Source of the DNA: an uncultured Oscillospiraceae bacterium
GTDB taxonomy: Bacteria; Bacillota; Clostridia; Oscillospirales; Oscillospiraceae
Direction of reading: 5' to 3'
Assembly: GCA_947631845.1 (NCBI GenBank)
Contig: CANRMY010000010.1
Location: 1 to 50,743, forward strand
DNA: 50,743 nt
Shown piece after piece: positions 7,293 through 15,287 of the stretch. The position numbers and the translations under genes are program-made. Below the pieces are notes generated by a model. The model did not search any database. It saw only the letters and a list, made by a program, of their open reading frames with translations, and had not been told where the DNA came from. How positions within the stretch are numbered: the first letter of the stretch is position 1; every line of letters begins with the position of its first letter.

Positions 7293-9308
7293 TTATTGAT
7301 CCTCGTGGTTCTGCCAGGATTCCGGCTGGGTGAGGTTCTTCTCCTCCAGCTCCACGCGGCGGGCGTCTTCCAGGGCCTGGGCCCGAATCTCCTGCATAAT
7401 GGCGGGCTCCTCCGGCTGGGGCTCCTTCGTCTCCAGCTCCTCGGGGGTGGGGACGCGGCCATGCTCGATGAGGTATTTGAACTGCTCGCCGGACATGGAC
7501 TCGTGCTCCAGCAGATATTCGGCGCTGATGCGGACGATATCGGCGTGCTGGGTCAGGATCTCCTCGCACTTTTTGGAGGCCTCGTCAAAGATGCGCTTGA
7601 CCTCCTCGTCGATCATGGCCGCCGTCTCCTCGGAGTAGGACTTGGTGGTGCCGAAGTCCCGGCCGATGAAGATGGAATGGTCGGAGCTGTCATAGCTGAT
7701 GGGGCCCAGCCGGTCGCTCATGCCGTAGCGGGTGACCATGGAGCGGGCTATGTTGGTGGCGGACTGGATATCGCCGGACGCGCCGGTGGAGATATCGTCC
7801 AAAAACAGCTTCTCGGCGATGCGTCCGCCCAGGCTCATGACGATGTCCTCAAACATCTCGGACCGGGACTGGTAATTTTCCAGATCCTCCTCGGGCCTGA
7901 ACAGGGTATAGCCGCCGGCCTGGCCGCGGGGGATGATGGTGATATAGTGGACCGGGTCGGTGTGCTCCAAGAACATGCCGGTGACGGCGTGGCCGGACTC
8001 GTGGTAGGCGGTGAGCTTCCGGGCCTTGTCGGACATCTTCCGGGATCTCTTCTCCGGGCCCATCTGCACCTTCAAAATGGCCTCGTCCACGTCGGCCATG
8101 GTGATAAAGGGACGGCAGTTCCGGGCGGCCAGCAGGGCGGCCTCGTTCATCACGTTCTCCAGATCCGCGCCGGTGAAGCCGGGGGTGCCCCGGGCGATGC
8201 TGGCAAGATCCACGTCGTCCCCCAGGGATTTGCCCCGGGAGTGGATCTTCAAAATGGCCTCGCGGCCCTTCACGTCGGGCACGCCCACAAAGATCTGCCG
8301 GTCGAAGCGGCCGGGGCGCAGCAGGGCGGAATCCAGGATATCGGCCCGGTTGGTGGCCGCCATGACGATGACGCCCTCGTTGGTGTTGAAGCCGTCCATC
8401 TCCACTAAGAGCTGGTTCAAAGTCTGCTCGCGCTCGTCGTGTCCGCCGCCAAGGCCCGAGCCGCGCTGACGGCCCACGGCGTCGATCTCGTCGATGAAGA
8501 CGATGGCGGGGGAGAGCTTCTTGGCCTGGTCGAAGAGGTCGCGGACGCGGGACGCGCCCACGCCTACGTACAGCTCCACGAAGTCGGAGCCGGAGATGGA
8601 CAAAAACTGGACGTTGGCCTCGCCGGCCACGGCCTTGGCCAGGAGTGTTTTACCGGTGCCCGGAGGGCCCACCAGCAGCACGCCCTTGGGGATACGGGCG
8701 CCCAGGGCCGTGTATTTCTGGGGATCCTTCAGGAAATCCACGATCTCCTCCAGCTCCGCCTTCTCTTCGTCGGCGCCGGCCACATCGGCAAAGGTGACCT
8801 TTTTCTTGTCCTCGGAGGCCAGCCGCGTCCGGGCGTGTCCGAACCGGCCCGCGCCGTTGGCGCCGCCGCCGCCCGCGCCCATGCGGTTCATCATCACGTA
8901 CCAGACGATGACCATCACCACCATGATGATCACATAGGGGATGATGGTGACCCACCAGGGCGTCTCATAGACGGGCTCCAGGTTGAATTTCAGGATCCCC
9001 CGGGCCTCCTGATCGGCGATCTCGTCGCCCAGGTCGTCCCAGAAGATGGAGATGCTCATGAGCTGGTGGTAGACGCTCTTGCCGGACGTCTCGTCCAGGG
9101 GCGTTTTCAGTTCCATGTAGACGACGCCGTCCTCGATGGAGAAGTATTGCACGTTCTCCTGGAGGAACTGGTCGCGCATCTGCCAGTATTCGATCCCGGC
9201 GGCCTTGTCCTCGGGGGTGCTGAGAAGGTAGATGGCCGCCACCAATATGATGATAATGAATATATAAAATCCAATATCGGGCCGGCGTGATTTTCTGTTC
9301 AGATGGAT
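7293..9308 (-). CDS. ftsH: ATP-dependent zinc metalloprotease FtsH
   Basis: A membrane-anchored hexameric AAA+ protease that degrades misfolded membrane proteins and some regulators. A second transmembrane helix is followed by Walker A GPPGTGKT, Walker B IVFIDEID, the SRH with LLRPGRFDR and the zinc site HESGH. The first in-frame standard start is TTG at 9245, but starting there cuts the first transmembrane helix: the codons upstream read [19 protein letters not shown]. The frame is open back to a stop near 9340 with no ATG, GTG or TTG. A CTG at 9308 has AAAGGA six bases upstream, so I extend to it; a second CTG is at 9302. The gene lies last in the operon, about 70 bases after hpt. Confidence 0.93.
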   Translation of the reverse strand: MHLNRKSRRPDIGFYIFIIIILVAAIYLLSTPEDKAAGIEYWQMRDQFLQENVQYFSIEDGVVYMELKTPLDETSGKSVYHQLMSISIFWDDLGDEIADQEARGILKFNLEPVYETPWWVTIIPYVIIMVVMVIVWYVMMNRMGAGGGGANGAGRFGHARTRLASEDKKKVTFADVAGADEEKAELEEIVDFLKDPQKYTALGARIPKGVLLVGPPGTGKTLLAKAVAGEANVQFLSISGSDFVELYVGVGASRVRDLFDQAKKLSPAIVFIDEIDAVGRQRGSGLGGGHDEREQTLNQLLVEMDGFNTNEGVIVMAATNRADILDSALLRPGRFDRQIFVGVPDVKGREAILKIHSRGKSLGDDVDLASIARGTPGFTGADLENVMNEAALLAARNCRPFITMADVDEAILKVQMGPEKRSRKMSDKARKLTAYHESGHAVTGMFLEHTDPVHYITIIPRGQAGGYTLFRPEEDLENYQSRSEMFEDIVMSLGGRIAEKLFLDDISTGASGDIQSATNIARSMVTRYGMSDRLGPISYDSSDHSIFIGRDFGTTKSYSEETAAMIDEEVKRIFDEASKKCEEILTQHADIVRISAEYLLEHESMSGEQFKYLIEHGRVPTPEELETKEPQPEEPAIMQEIRAQALEDARRVELEEKNLTQPESWQNHEDQ

Positions 9309-9377
9309 CAGCTTCTTTCCTTTGGGATTGACGGGGAAATCTCACGCGGCCGCAAGGGGCGCGTGAAAAGCGCTTTT

Positions 9378-9917
9378 TCAGGCGTAGATCTCCGGTTTCA
9401 GTACGCCTATGTAGGGCAGGTTGCGGTAACGCTCGGCGTAGTCCAGGCCGTAGCCCACGATGAAGGCGTCGGGGCACTCAAAGCCCACGTAGTCGGCGCT
9501 GATGTCCGCCTTGCGGCGGGCGGGCTTGTCGAGGAGCGTGCAGATCCCGACGGAGGCGGGCTTCCGGGCCTCGATGTACTTTTTCAGGTAGCTGAGGGTG
9601 ACGCCGGAGTCCAGGATGTCCTCGATGAGGATGATATGCCGGCCCTCCACGTTGTAGGTCAGGTCCTTGTTGATCTTCACCGCCCCGGTGGTGGTGGTGC
9701 CGGACCCGTAGGAGGAGACGGCCATAAAGTCGATGTCGCAGTAGAGATCCACCGCCCGCATGAGATCGGCCATGAAGACGAAGGAGCCCTTCAAAACGCC
9801 CACGAACAGCGGATCTCTCCCCTTGTAGTCGTGGGTGATCTGGGCGCCCAGCGCCTTCACCCGCTCCTGAAGCTCCCCGGCGGAGAAAAAGATCCTGTCA
9901 ATATCCTTTTCCAGCAT
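9378..9917 (-). CDS. hpt: hypoxanthine phosphoribosyltransferase
   Basis: A purine-salvage enzyme that joins hypoxanthine or guanine to PRPP, giving IMP or GMP. The 179-residue protein has the type I PRTase fold: VLKGSFVFMADL near residue 41, the flexible-loop SSYGSGTTTTG and the PRPP loop IEDILDSGVTL (98-108), then LLDKPARR and the base-binding DYVGFECPDAFIVGYG. The ATG at 9917 is one base from the tilS stop, so translation is probably coupled. tilS-hpt-ftsH is a conserved order in Firmicutes. Confidence 0.95.
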   Translation of the reverse strand: MLEKDIDRIFFSAGELQERVKALGAQITHDYKGRDPLFVGVLKGSFVFMADLMRAVDLYCDIDFMAVSSYGSGTTTTGAVKINKDLTYNVEGRHIILIEDILDSGVTLSYLKKYIEARKPASVGICTLLDKPARRKADISADYVGFECPDAFIVGYGLDYAERYRNLPYIGVLKPEIYA

Positions 9918-9918
9918 G

Positions 9919-11268
9919 TTATCGGTCCTCCCATTTTTCTATTGTGATGACTACAGCCGGCTCTCCCATGGCCGGCAGGGTGTCTGTGCTCTGTCCCAAC
10001 CCGTAGACCGCCAGAACGCGGTCCCCGCTGACCAGCACGGGCAGGGCGTCCCGGCTTCCGGCCGGGATCTTCCGGTCGATCATCAGCCGCTTGACGCTTT
10101 TCGACCCGCCCGGCAGACGCAGTACGTCCCCGGCCCGGCGGGGCCGTGCGATGATTCCGTTTTTGATTGTATCCCTTTTTATCGTAAATTTCGTTAAGGA
10201 ATTGTAAATCTCAGCCTTTTCCTGAGCGGCAGCCGTGATTTTCAGGCGGATATTTTCTATTATAACAGGTTTGTCAAGAGGGATCTCCACCGGCTCGAAG
10301 GTTTTCGGCCCCTGGGAGGCGGAGGTCAGGACATTGTACTCCCGCCGCAGGGCGATCCCGGGGAGCATCGTCACCCCGGAGGGATCCGGAGAGGCGGCCA
10401 GCCGCAGTACCGCGTCCACGTGGACCGTGGAGAGCTTTTCCCCCCAGAGGAGCCGCACGGCCCGGGAGGCCACGGGGTAGGGGAGGGCCGCCAGAGCGTC
10501 CGCGTCCACGTAGCCTTGGAAGGCGTGTTCCCGGAGGAAGCTTTCCGCAAGGGCGGTCAGGTATTCCTCGTCCCGCCGGAGAAGCGCCGTCATGTTGGAA
10601 AGGTCCAGCGCCGGATTCAGCTCCTTCAGGACCGGGACCACCGCGTGGCGGAGCCTGTTGCGGGTACAGCCGTCCTGGGCGTTGGTGGCGTCCTCCCGGT
10701 GGGGGACGCCGTTTTCCAGGCACCAGTCCTCGACCTGACGCCGGGGGATCCCCAAAAGGGGCCGGACGAGTTTTCCGGACACGGGCGGGATGCCGCCCAG
10801 ACCCTTGAGGCCCGTCCCCCGGACAAGGCGCATCAGCACCGTCTCCAGGTTGTCGTCGGCGTTGTGGGCGGTGGCGATCCAGGCGTTTTGAAGCCGCCGG
10901 GAGAGCTCAAAAAAGAAGCGGTAGCGCATCTCCCGGGCCGTCTCCTCGATGCCCCGGCCCGTCCGTTGAGCCTCCCAGGCCACGTCGCCGGAGGCCGTGT
11001 AAAGGGGGATGCCGCGACCTTCGCACCAGGCCCGGACAAAGGCCTCGTCGCCGTCGGAATCGTCCCCCCGGAGGCGGTGGTTGTAGTGGGCGGCGTAAAG
11101 GGGGAAGCCCCTTTCCACGGAGAGCCGCCGCAGCAGCTCCAGAAGGCACATGGAATCCACGCCCCCGGAGACGCAGGCGATGAGAGGGGCGTCCTCCGGG
11201 ATCCCGGCCTCCCGGAAAAACCGGCCGACAGCCTCCGTCGTCAGGGCCTCGGGCAGGTCATTCGTCAT
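9919..11268 (-). CDS. tilS: tRNA(Ile)-lysidine synthase
   Basis: TilS uses ATP and lysine to convert C34 of the minor tRNA-Ile to lysidine, so that AUA is read as isoleucine. The N-type ATP-pyrophosphatase domain has the PP-loop SGGVDS (residues 34-39), followed by YAAHYNHRLRG and TAHNADDNLETVLMRL. A C-terminal substrate-binding region extends to 449 residues. The ATG at 11268 lies inside the last codons of dnaB and overlaps its stop. A longer frame reaches 11460, but its extra N-terminus is a dnaB shadow rich in Arg, Pro and Thr. Confidence 0.93.
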   Translation of the reverse strand: MTNDLPEALTTEAVGRFFREAGIPEDAPLIACVSGGVDSMCLLELLRRLSVERGFPLYAAHYNHRLRGDDSDGDEAFVRAWCEGRGIPLYTASGDVAWEAQRTGRGIEETAREMRYRFFFELSRRLQNAWIATAHNADDNLETVLMRLVRGTGLKGLGGIPPVSGKLVRPLLGIPRRQVEDWCLENGVPHREDATNAQDGCTRNRLRHAVVPVLKELNPALDLSNMTALLRRDEEYLTALAESFLREHAFQGYVDADALAALPYPVASRAVRLLWGEKLSTVHVDAVLRLAASPDPSGVTMLPGIALRREYNVLTSASQGPKTFEPVEIPLDKPVIIENIRLKITAAAQEKAEIYNSLTKFTIKRDTIKNGIIARPRRAGDVLRLPGGSKSVKRLMIDRKIPAGSRDALPVLVSGDRVLAVYGLGQSTDTLPAMGEPAVVITIEKWEDR

Positions 11269-12598
11269 AGCGCGTTTCCAGGGAAGTGAAGGTGGTATAC
11301 TCCGGCGTCCAGCGCAGCTCCACGGTGCCCGTCTCGCCCCGGCGGTTCTTGAGGACGATGCACTCGGCCACGTTGGGCCGCTCGGATTCCTTGTTGTAGT
11401 AGTCCTCCCGGTACAGGGCCAGCACGATGTCCGCGTCCTGCTCGATGGCGCCGGATTCACGCAGATCCGACAGCATGGGCCGCTTGTCCTGCCGCCCCTC
11501 GTTGGCGCGGGACAACTGGGAGGCGCAGATCACCGGCACGTTCAGATCCTTGGCCATGATCTTCATCATACGGCTGATCTCGGAGACCACGGTCTGCCGG
11601 TTCTCGTTGGCCCGGTTCTTCCCGCCGGCGGAGGTCATCAGCTGCAAATAGTCCACGATCACCAGGCCCAGGTTATCCACCCGCCGGCAGGCGGCGGAGA
11701 TATCCGCCACGGTGAGCATGGGGTTTTCGTCGATGAGGATATTCATATCGCTGATGGACACGCAGCTGGCTACCACCCGCTCCCAGTCGGTGGGGGTGAG
11801 CTGTCCCGTCTGGAGCTTTTTCAGATCCACCTGGGATTCCATCGCCAGCAGGTTCCGGCACAGCTGCGCCCGGCTCATCTCCAAAGAGAAGATGGCGATG
11901 GACACCGGGGAGGCGTGGGCCACGTTCAGGGCGATGTTCAGGGCGATGCTGGTCTTGCCCATACCGGGCCGGGCCGCCACTAAGATCAGGTCGGATTTAT
12001 TGAGCCCCATGATGGCCCTGTCCAGGTTGGGCAGGCCCGTGGAGAGGCCGGGGATCTTCTGCCCGCTCTTGCTGGCCTCGGCCAGGGCGGAATAGACGGT
12101 GGTCATCACCTCGGAGACCTTCTTGAGGCCCCCGTTCTCGCGGCCCTGGCGGATGTCGTAGATCTTCTGCTCCGCCAGCTCCAAAATCTTGTCCGCCTCG
12201 CCCTGGCCCTCCATGGCGGTGGCGTTGATGTCGCTGCCCGCCTCGGCCAGACGGCGCAGCAGCGCCTGGTCCCGGACGATGTTGGCGTACTGCATCACGT
12301 TCAGGGAGGTGGGGGTCACCTGGACGATGTTGAAGATGTAATCCCTTGTCTCGTCGGAGTACGCGCCGTCCTGCTTCAGCTGGTCCGACAGGGTCACGGG
12401 GTCGATCTTCTTGGAGTAGATGAACATGGAGTAGATTGTCTCGAAGAGCGACCGGTTCACATCGGAGTAGAAGTCCTCGGCCTTGAGAACGCGCACCACC
12501 TCCGCGATACAGCGGGGGTCAAAGAGCATGGAGCCGATGACGGCCTGCTCGGCGATATTGTCGTGAGGCGGCTGGGGCATACTCATCAAATCGGGCAT
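11258..12598 (-). CDS. dnaB: replicative DNA helicase DnaB
   Basis: A hexameric 5'-3' helicase (DnaC in Bacillus nomenclature) that unwinds the replication fork. The N-terminal all-alpha domain has the start HDNIAEQAVIGSML. The RecA-like domain carries Walker A ARPGMGKT (about 209-216), IFSLEMSRAQL, Walker B GLVIVDYLQLM and the C-terminal DADIVLALYRED and LKNRRGETGTVEL. The ATG at 12598 is preferred because GGGGGG lies eight bases upstream; an in-frame ATG at 12619 would add seven residues. It sits between rplI and tilS and overlaps tilS. Confidence 0.95.
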   Translation of the reverse strand: MPDLMSMPQPPHDNIAEQAVIGSMLFDPRCIAEVVRVLKAEDFYSDVNRSLFETIYSMFIYSKKIDPVTLSDQLKQDGAYSDETRDYIFNIVQVTPTSLNVMQYANIVRDQALLRRLAEAGSDINATAMEGQGEADKILELAEQKIYDIRQGRENGGLKKVSEVMTTVYSALAEASKSGQKIPGLSTGLPNLDRAIMGLNKSDLILVAARPGMGKTSIALNIALNVAHASPVSIAIFSLEMSRAQLCRNLLAMESQVDLKKLQTGQLTPTDWERVVASCVSISDMNILIDENPMLTVADISAACRRVDNLGLVIVDYLQLMTSAGGKNRANENRQTVVSEISRMMKIMAKDLNVPVICASQLSRANEGRQDKRPMLSDLRESGAIEQDADIVLALYREDYYNKESERPNVAECIVLKNRRGETGTVELRWTPEYTTFTSLETRYDE

Positions 12599-12637
12599 CC
12601 GCGTTTCCCCCCTTTCCATGCGCGGCTTTCGCGGAAA

Positions 12638-13087
12638 TCATTTGCTCTCGGTGATGAGCAGGTGGATGGTGCCGGAGATCTCGTAGCCGAACTTGCATTT
12701 GACCTCGTAGCTGCCATAGGCTTTGATGGGGTCGGCGATGATGATGCGGCTCTTCTCGATGTCGATGTTGTACTGTTCTTTAAGGGCGTCGGAGATGTCC
12801 TTGTTGGTGACGGAGCCGAAGAGCCTGCCGCCCTCGCCGGCCTTGGCGGCGATCTTCACCACCACGGATTCCAGCTTCCCGGCGTTCTCCCGGGCGCGGG
12901 CCTTCTCCTCCTCTATCTTGCGCTGGCGGGCCTTCTCCTGGAGCTTCATGGTGTTCATGGCGTCCGCCGTGGCGGGGACGGCCAGCTTCCGGGGGAGGAG
13001 GTAGTTGCGGGCGTAGCCGTCGGAGACCTCCACCATCTGACCCTTCTTGCCGTGATCGCGCACATCCTGCTGTAAAATGACCTTCAT
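12638..13087 (-). CDS. rplI: 50S ribosomal protein L9 (bL9)
   Basis: A two-domain ribosomal protein at the L1 stalk base that helps maintain frame. The 149-residue product has the N-terminal signature MKVILQQDVRDHGKKG, then EVSDGYARNYLLPRKLA, a long connecting helix (about 41-75) and the C-terminal domain with SVTNKDISDAL. The length is normal. It is 37 bases downstream of gdpP and 39 bases before dnaB. The gdpP-rplI-dnaB order is typical of Firmicutes. Confidence 0.97.
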   Translation of the reverse strand: MKVILQQDVRDHGKKGQMVEVSDGYARNYLLPRKLAVPATADAMNTMKLQEKARQRKIEEEKARARENAGKLESVVVKIAAKAGEGGRLFGSVTNKDISDALKEQYNIDIEKSRIIIADPIKAYGSYEVKCKFGYEISGTIHLLITESK

Positions 13088-13124
13088 AATTGATTTCTTA
13101 TCCTTTCTGTGTGATTGTGGAAAC

Positions 13125-15140
13125 TTATTTTTCGGAGATGGAATAGTCCTCCAGGTACCGGTCGATGCCGGTGAGCAGCTCCTCCACGACCTCCTTCATG
13201 GTGCGGCCCGGGATCTGCGCCCCGGCGGTGGACTTGTTGCCGCCGCCGCCCAGGCGCTCCACGATGACCTGCACGTTGATGTCCCCCAGGCTCCTGGCGG
13301 AGATGTTGATCTTCTCGTCCAGGGGGAACAGCACGAAGGACGCCTGGATGCCGGAGATATTCAGCAGCTCGTCCGCCGCCTGGGCCGCCACCACCTTGTT
13401 GGGGGTGTTCTCGGCCACGGCCACGGCGATGCCGGCCTTGTAGATCCTGGCCCGCTGGACGATGGCGTACTTGGCCACGGCGGAGGCGAAATCGGACTGG
13501 AGCAGGTGCTTCACATCCGAGGTGTCCGCCCCGGCCCGCCGCAGGAAGGCCGCCGCGTCGAAGGTGCGCCCGCCGGTGCGCAGGGTGAAATTCTTGGTGT
13601 CCAGCACGATGCCGGCCAGCAGGGATTCCGCCTCGATGCGCAGGATGTCCGACTGCTCCACCATGTACTGCAAAAGCTCCGTCACCAGCTCCGAGGCGGA
13701 GGAGGCGTAGGGCTCGTGGAAGCTGAGGGCCACGTTTTGGATGTAATCCGCCGCCCGGCGGTGGTGGTCGATGACCGCCACCCGGTTGCAGGACTGGAGC
13801 AGGGATTCCGACTCCACCTGGTCGGGCCGGTTGGTGTCCACGATGATCAGCAGGGTGGAGCCGTCCATGGCTAAAAGCGCGTCCTGGGGGTCGATGAAGA
13901 CGTTTGTATATTCCGGCTGCTTCAGCACCCGGTCAATGAGCTGCTGGGAGACCTGCGTCTCCATATTGATGACGATCCGCGCCCGCTTGCCCAGACTGCG
14001 GGCGGCGCAGCACAGGCCCACGGCGGAGCCTACGGAATCGAGATCGGCGTATTTGTGGCCCATGATGAAGATCATGGAGGCGGAGCGCATGAGCTCGGAA
14101 AGGGAGCTTGCCATGACGCGGGACTTGACCTTGGTGCGCTTCTCCGCCTGGCTGGTCTTGCCGCCGTAGAACTCGAAGTTGTAGCGGTTTTTGATCACCG
14201 CCTGGTCGCCGCCCCGGGAGAGGGCCATCTCCAGCGCCAGCGCGGCGTACTGGCAGGACTCCTCCAGATGCCGGCCGTCCACGCCCACGCCGATGCTGAT
14301 GGTGGGGTGCATCCCCTTGGGGGTGGACAGCTCCCGGACGGAATCGAGAATGGAGAATTTGGCCTCCACGAAGCTTTGCAAATACCGCTCCTCACAGATG
14401 AAGATGTATTTGTCCCGGTCGGAGCGGGTGATGTAGCCGCCCTTGTCCTTGACCCAGCCGGTGAGCCGGTCGTCGATGGAGGAGATGAGGAGCGATTTGT
14501 CCTTTTCGCTCATGCCGGAGGTGAACTCGTCGTAGTTGTCCAGCATGATGATGCAGAACACCGGGCGGGAGGAGATAAATTCCTCCCGGATCTGGGCGTA
14601 CTCCGTCTCGTCCACCCAGTAGGTGGTGGCGATGAAATTCTTGACCCCCGGCGCGTCGCTCCCCCGGACCAGGTTCCCGAAGACCCGGAAGCGCCTGCCG
14701 TTCATGGTCACAAGCTCCGGGTACTCGTTCTTGCCCTCCATCAGCCACCGGGCGGTAAAGCCGGGGACGATGGAGGACATGGTCAGGGCCAGAAGCCGCT
14801 CCTTCTCGCCGGCCGCGTCCAGAAAATGCTGGTTGGCGTAGAGGATCTCGTTCTCCTCCAGGGTGAAGGTGACCATGGGGAAGGGGAAATTCTGGAGGGT
14901 GTTTTTGTTGGCGGTGTCGATGTTGGCGGTGACCGATTCGATGTATTTGAGCATCTCGCGGCTCTTGCGCCGGGAATTGATGCGGGTGTAGACCAGCAAA
15001 ATGGCGATCACCGCCGCTTCCGCCAGAGTCAGCCACAGGGAATATTGGCCGAAGAAGAAGGTGGCGGCGGCGAACAGCACCAGCGTCGCCACATAGAGGT
15101 GGGTATTGGAGCTCAACAGGCTCTTGATCTTTCTGTTCAT
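13125..15140 (-). CDS. gdpP: cyclic-di-AMP phosphodiesterase GdpP
   Basis: A membrane enzyme that hydrolyses c-di-AMP and so affects turgor, wall stress and beta-lactam tolerance in Firmicutes. The 671 residues comprise two N-terminal transmembrane helices (about 12-50), a PAS-like region (about 85-145) and a degenerate GGDEF domain (about 165-300, ending SRGGDQAVIKN). A DHH/DHHA1 phosphodiesterase unit follows, with GHKYADLDSVGSAVG, VDTNRP, VIDHHRR and a glycine-rich RLGGGGNKSTAG. The ATG has GGGGAGG upstream. It is the first gene of the six-gene run, behind a good promoter. Confidence 0.95.
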   Translation of the reverse strand: MNRKIKSLLSSNTHLYVATLVLFAAATFFFGQYSLWLTLAEAAVIAILLVYTRINSRRKSREMLKYIESVTANIDTANKNTLQNFPFPMVTFTLEENEILYANQHFLDAAGEKERLLALTMSSIVPGFTARWLMEGKNEYPELVTMNGRRFRVFGNLVRGSDAPGVKNFIATTYWVDETEYAQIREEFISSRPVFCIIMLDNYDEFTSGMSEKDKSLLISSIDDRLTGWVKDKGGYITRSDRDKYIFICEERYLQSFVEAKFSILDSVRELSTPKGMHPTISIGVGVDGRHLEESCQYAALALEMALSRGGDQAVIKNRYNFEFYGGKTSQAEKRTKVKSRVMASSLSELMRSASMIFIMGHKYADLDSVGSAVGLCCAARSLGKRARIVINMETQVSQQLIDRVLKQPEYTNVFIDPQDALLAMDGSTLLIIVDTNRPDQVESESLLQSCNRVAVIDHHRRAADYIQNVALSFHEPYASSASELVTELLQYMVEQSDILRIEAESLLAGIVLDTKNFTLRTGGRTFDAAAFLRRAGADTSDVKHLLQSDFASAVAKYAIVQRARIYKAGIAVAVAENTPNKVVAAQAADELLNISGIQASFVLFPLDEKINISARSLGDINVQVIVERLGGGGNKSTAGAQIPGRTMKEVVEELLTGIDRYLEDYSISEK

Positions 15141-15183
15141 GGTTCGCCTCCCCGCTCACGGAATTTTTTGCATAGACACGTTC

Positions 15184-15212
15184 ATTATACCAAACTTCTC
15201 TTGTATTAACAA
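15184..15212 (-). promoter_or_regulatory. promoter of the gdpP-rplI-dnaB-tilS-hpt-ftsH run
   Basis: On minus, TTGTTA (15212-15207) and a perfect TATAAT (15189-15184) are separated by 17 bases. No other strong promoter is visible in the short gaps within the run. Confidence 0.75.
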
Positions 15213-15234
15213 TAGTAAAAACGCAAATTATTTT
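15206..15234 (+). promoter_or_regulatory. possible divergent promoter for the nucleotidyltransferase fusion
   Basis: TTAACA (15206-15211) and TATTTT (15229-15234) with a 17-base spacer overlap the -35 of the gdpP promoter in opposite orientation. If real, the two promoters would compete for the same site. Confidence 0.35.
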
Positions 15235-15287
15235 TATTCCCCGGAAAAGATAATCGAACCTGATAAAAAGAAACGGGGGAGAAAGAT

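Noticed and set aside
11269-11460. N-terminal extension of tilS
   Set aside because: It is the dnaB coding sequence read in another frame; the ATG at 11268 gives the family-typical N-terminus.
13125-15140. GGDEF domain of GdpP as an active cyclic-di-GMP synthase
   Set aside because: The signature residues are missing; this degenerate form is normal for GdpP.
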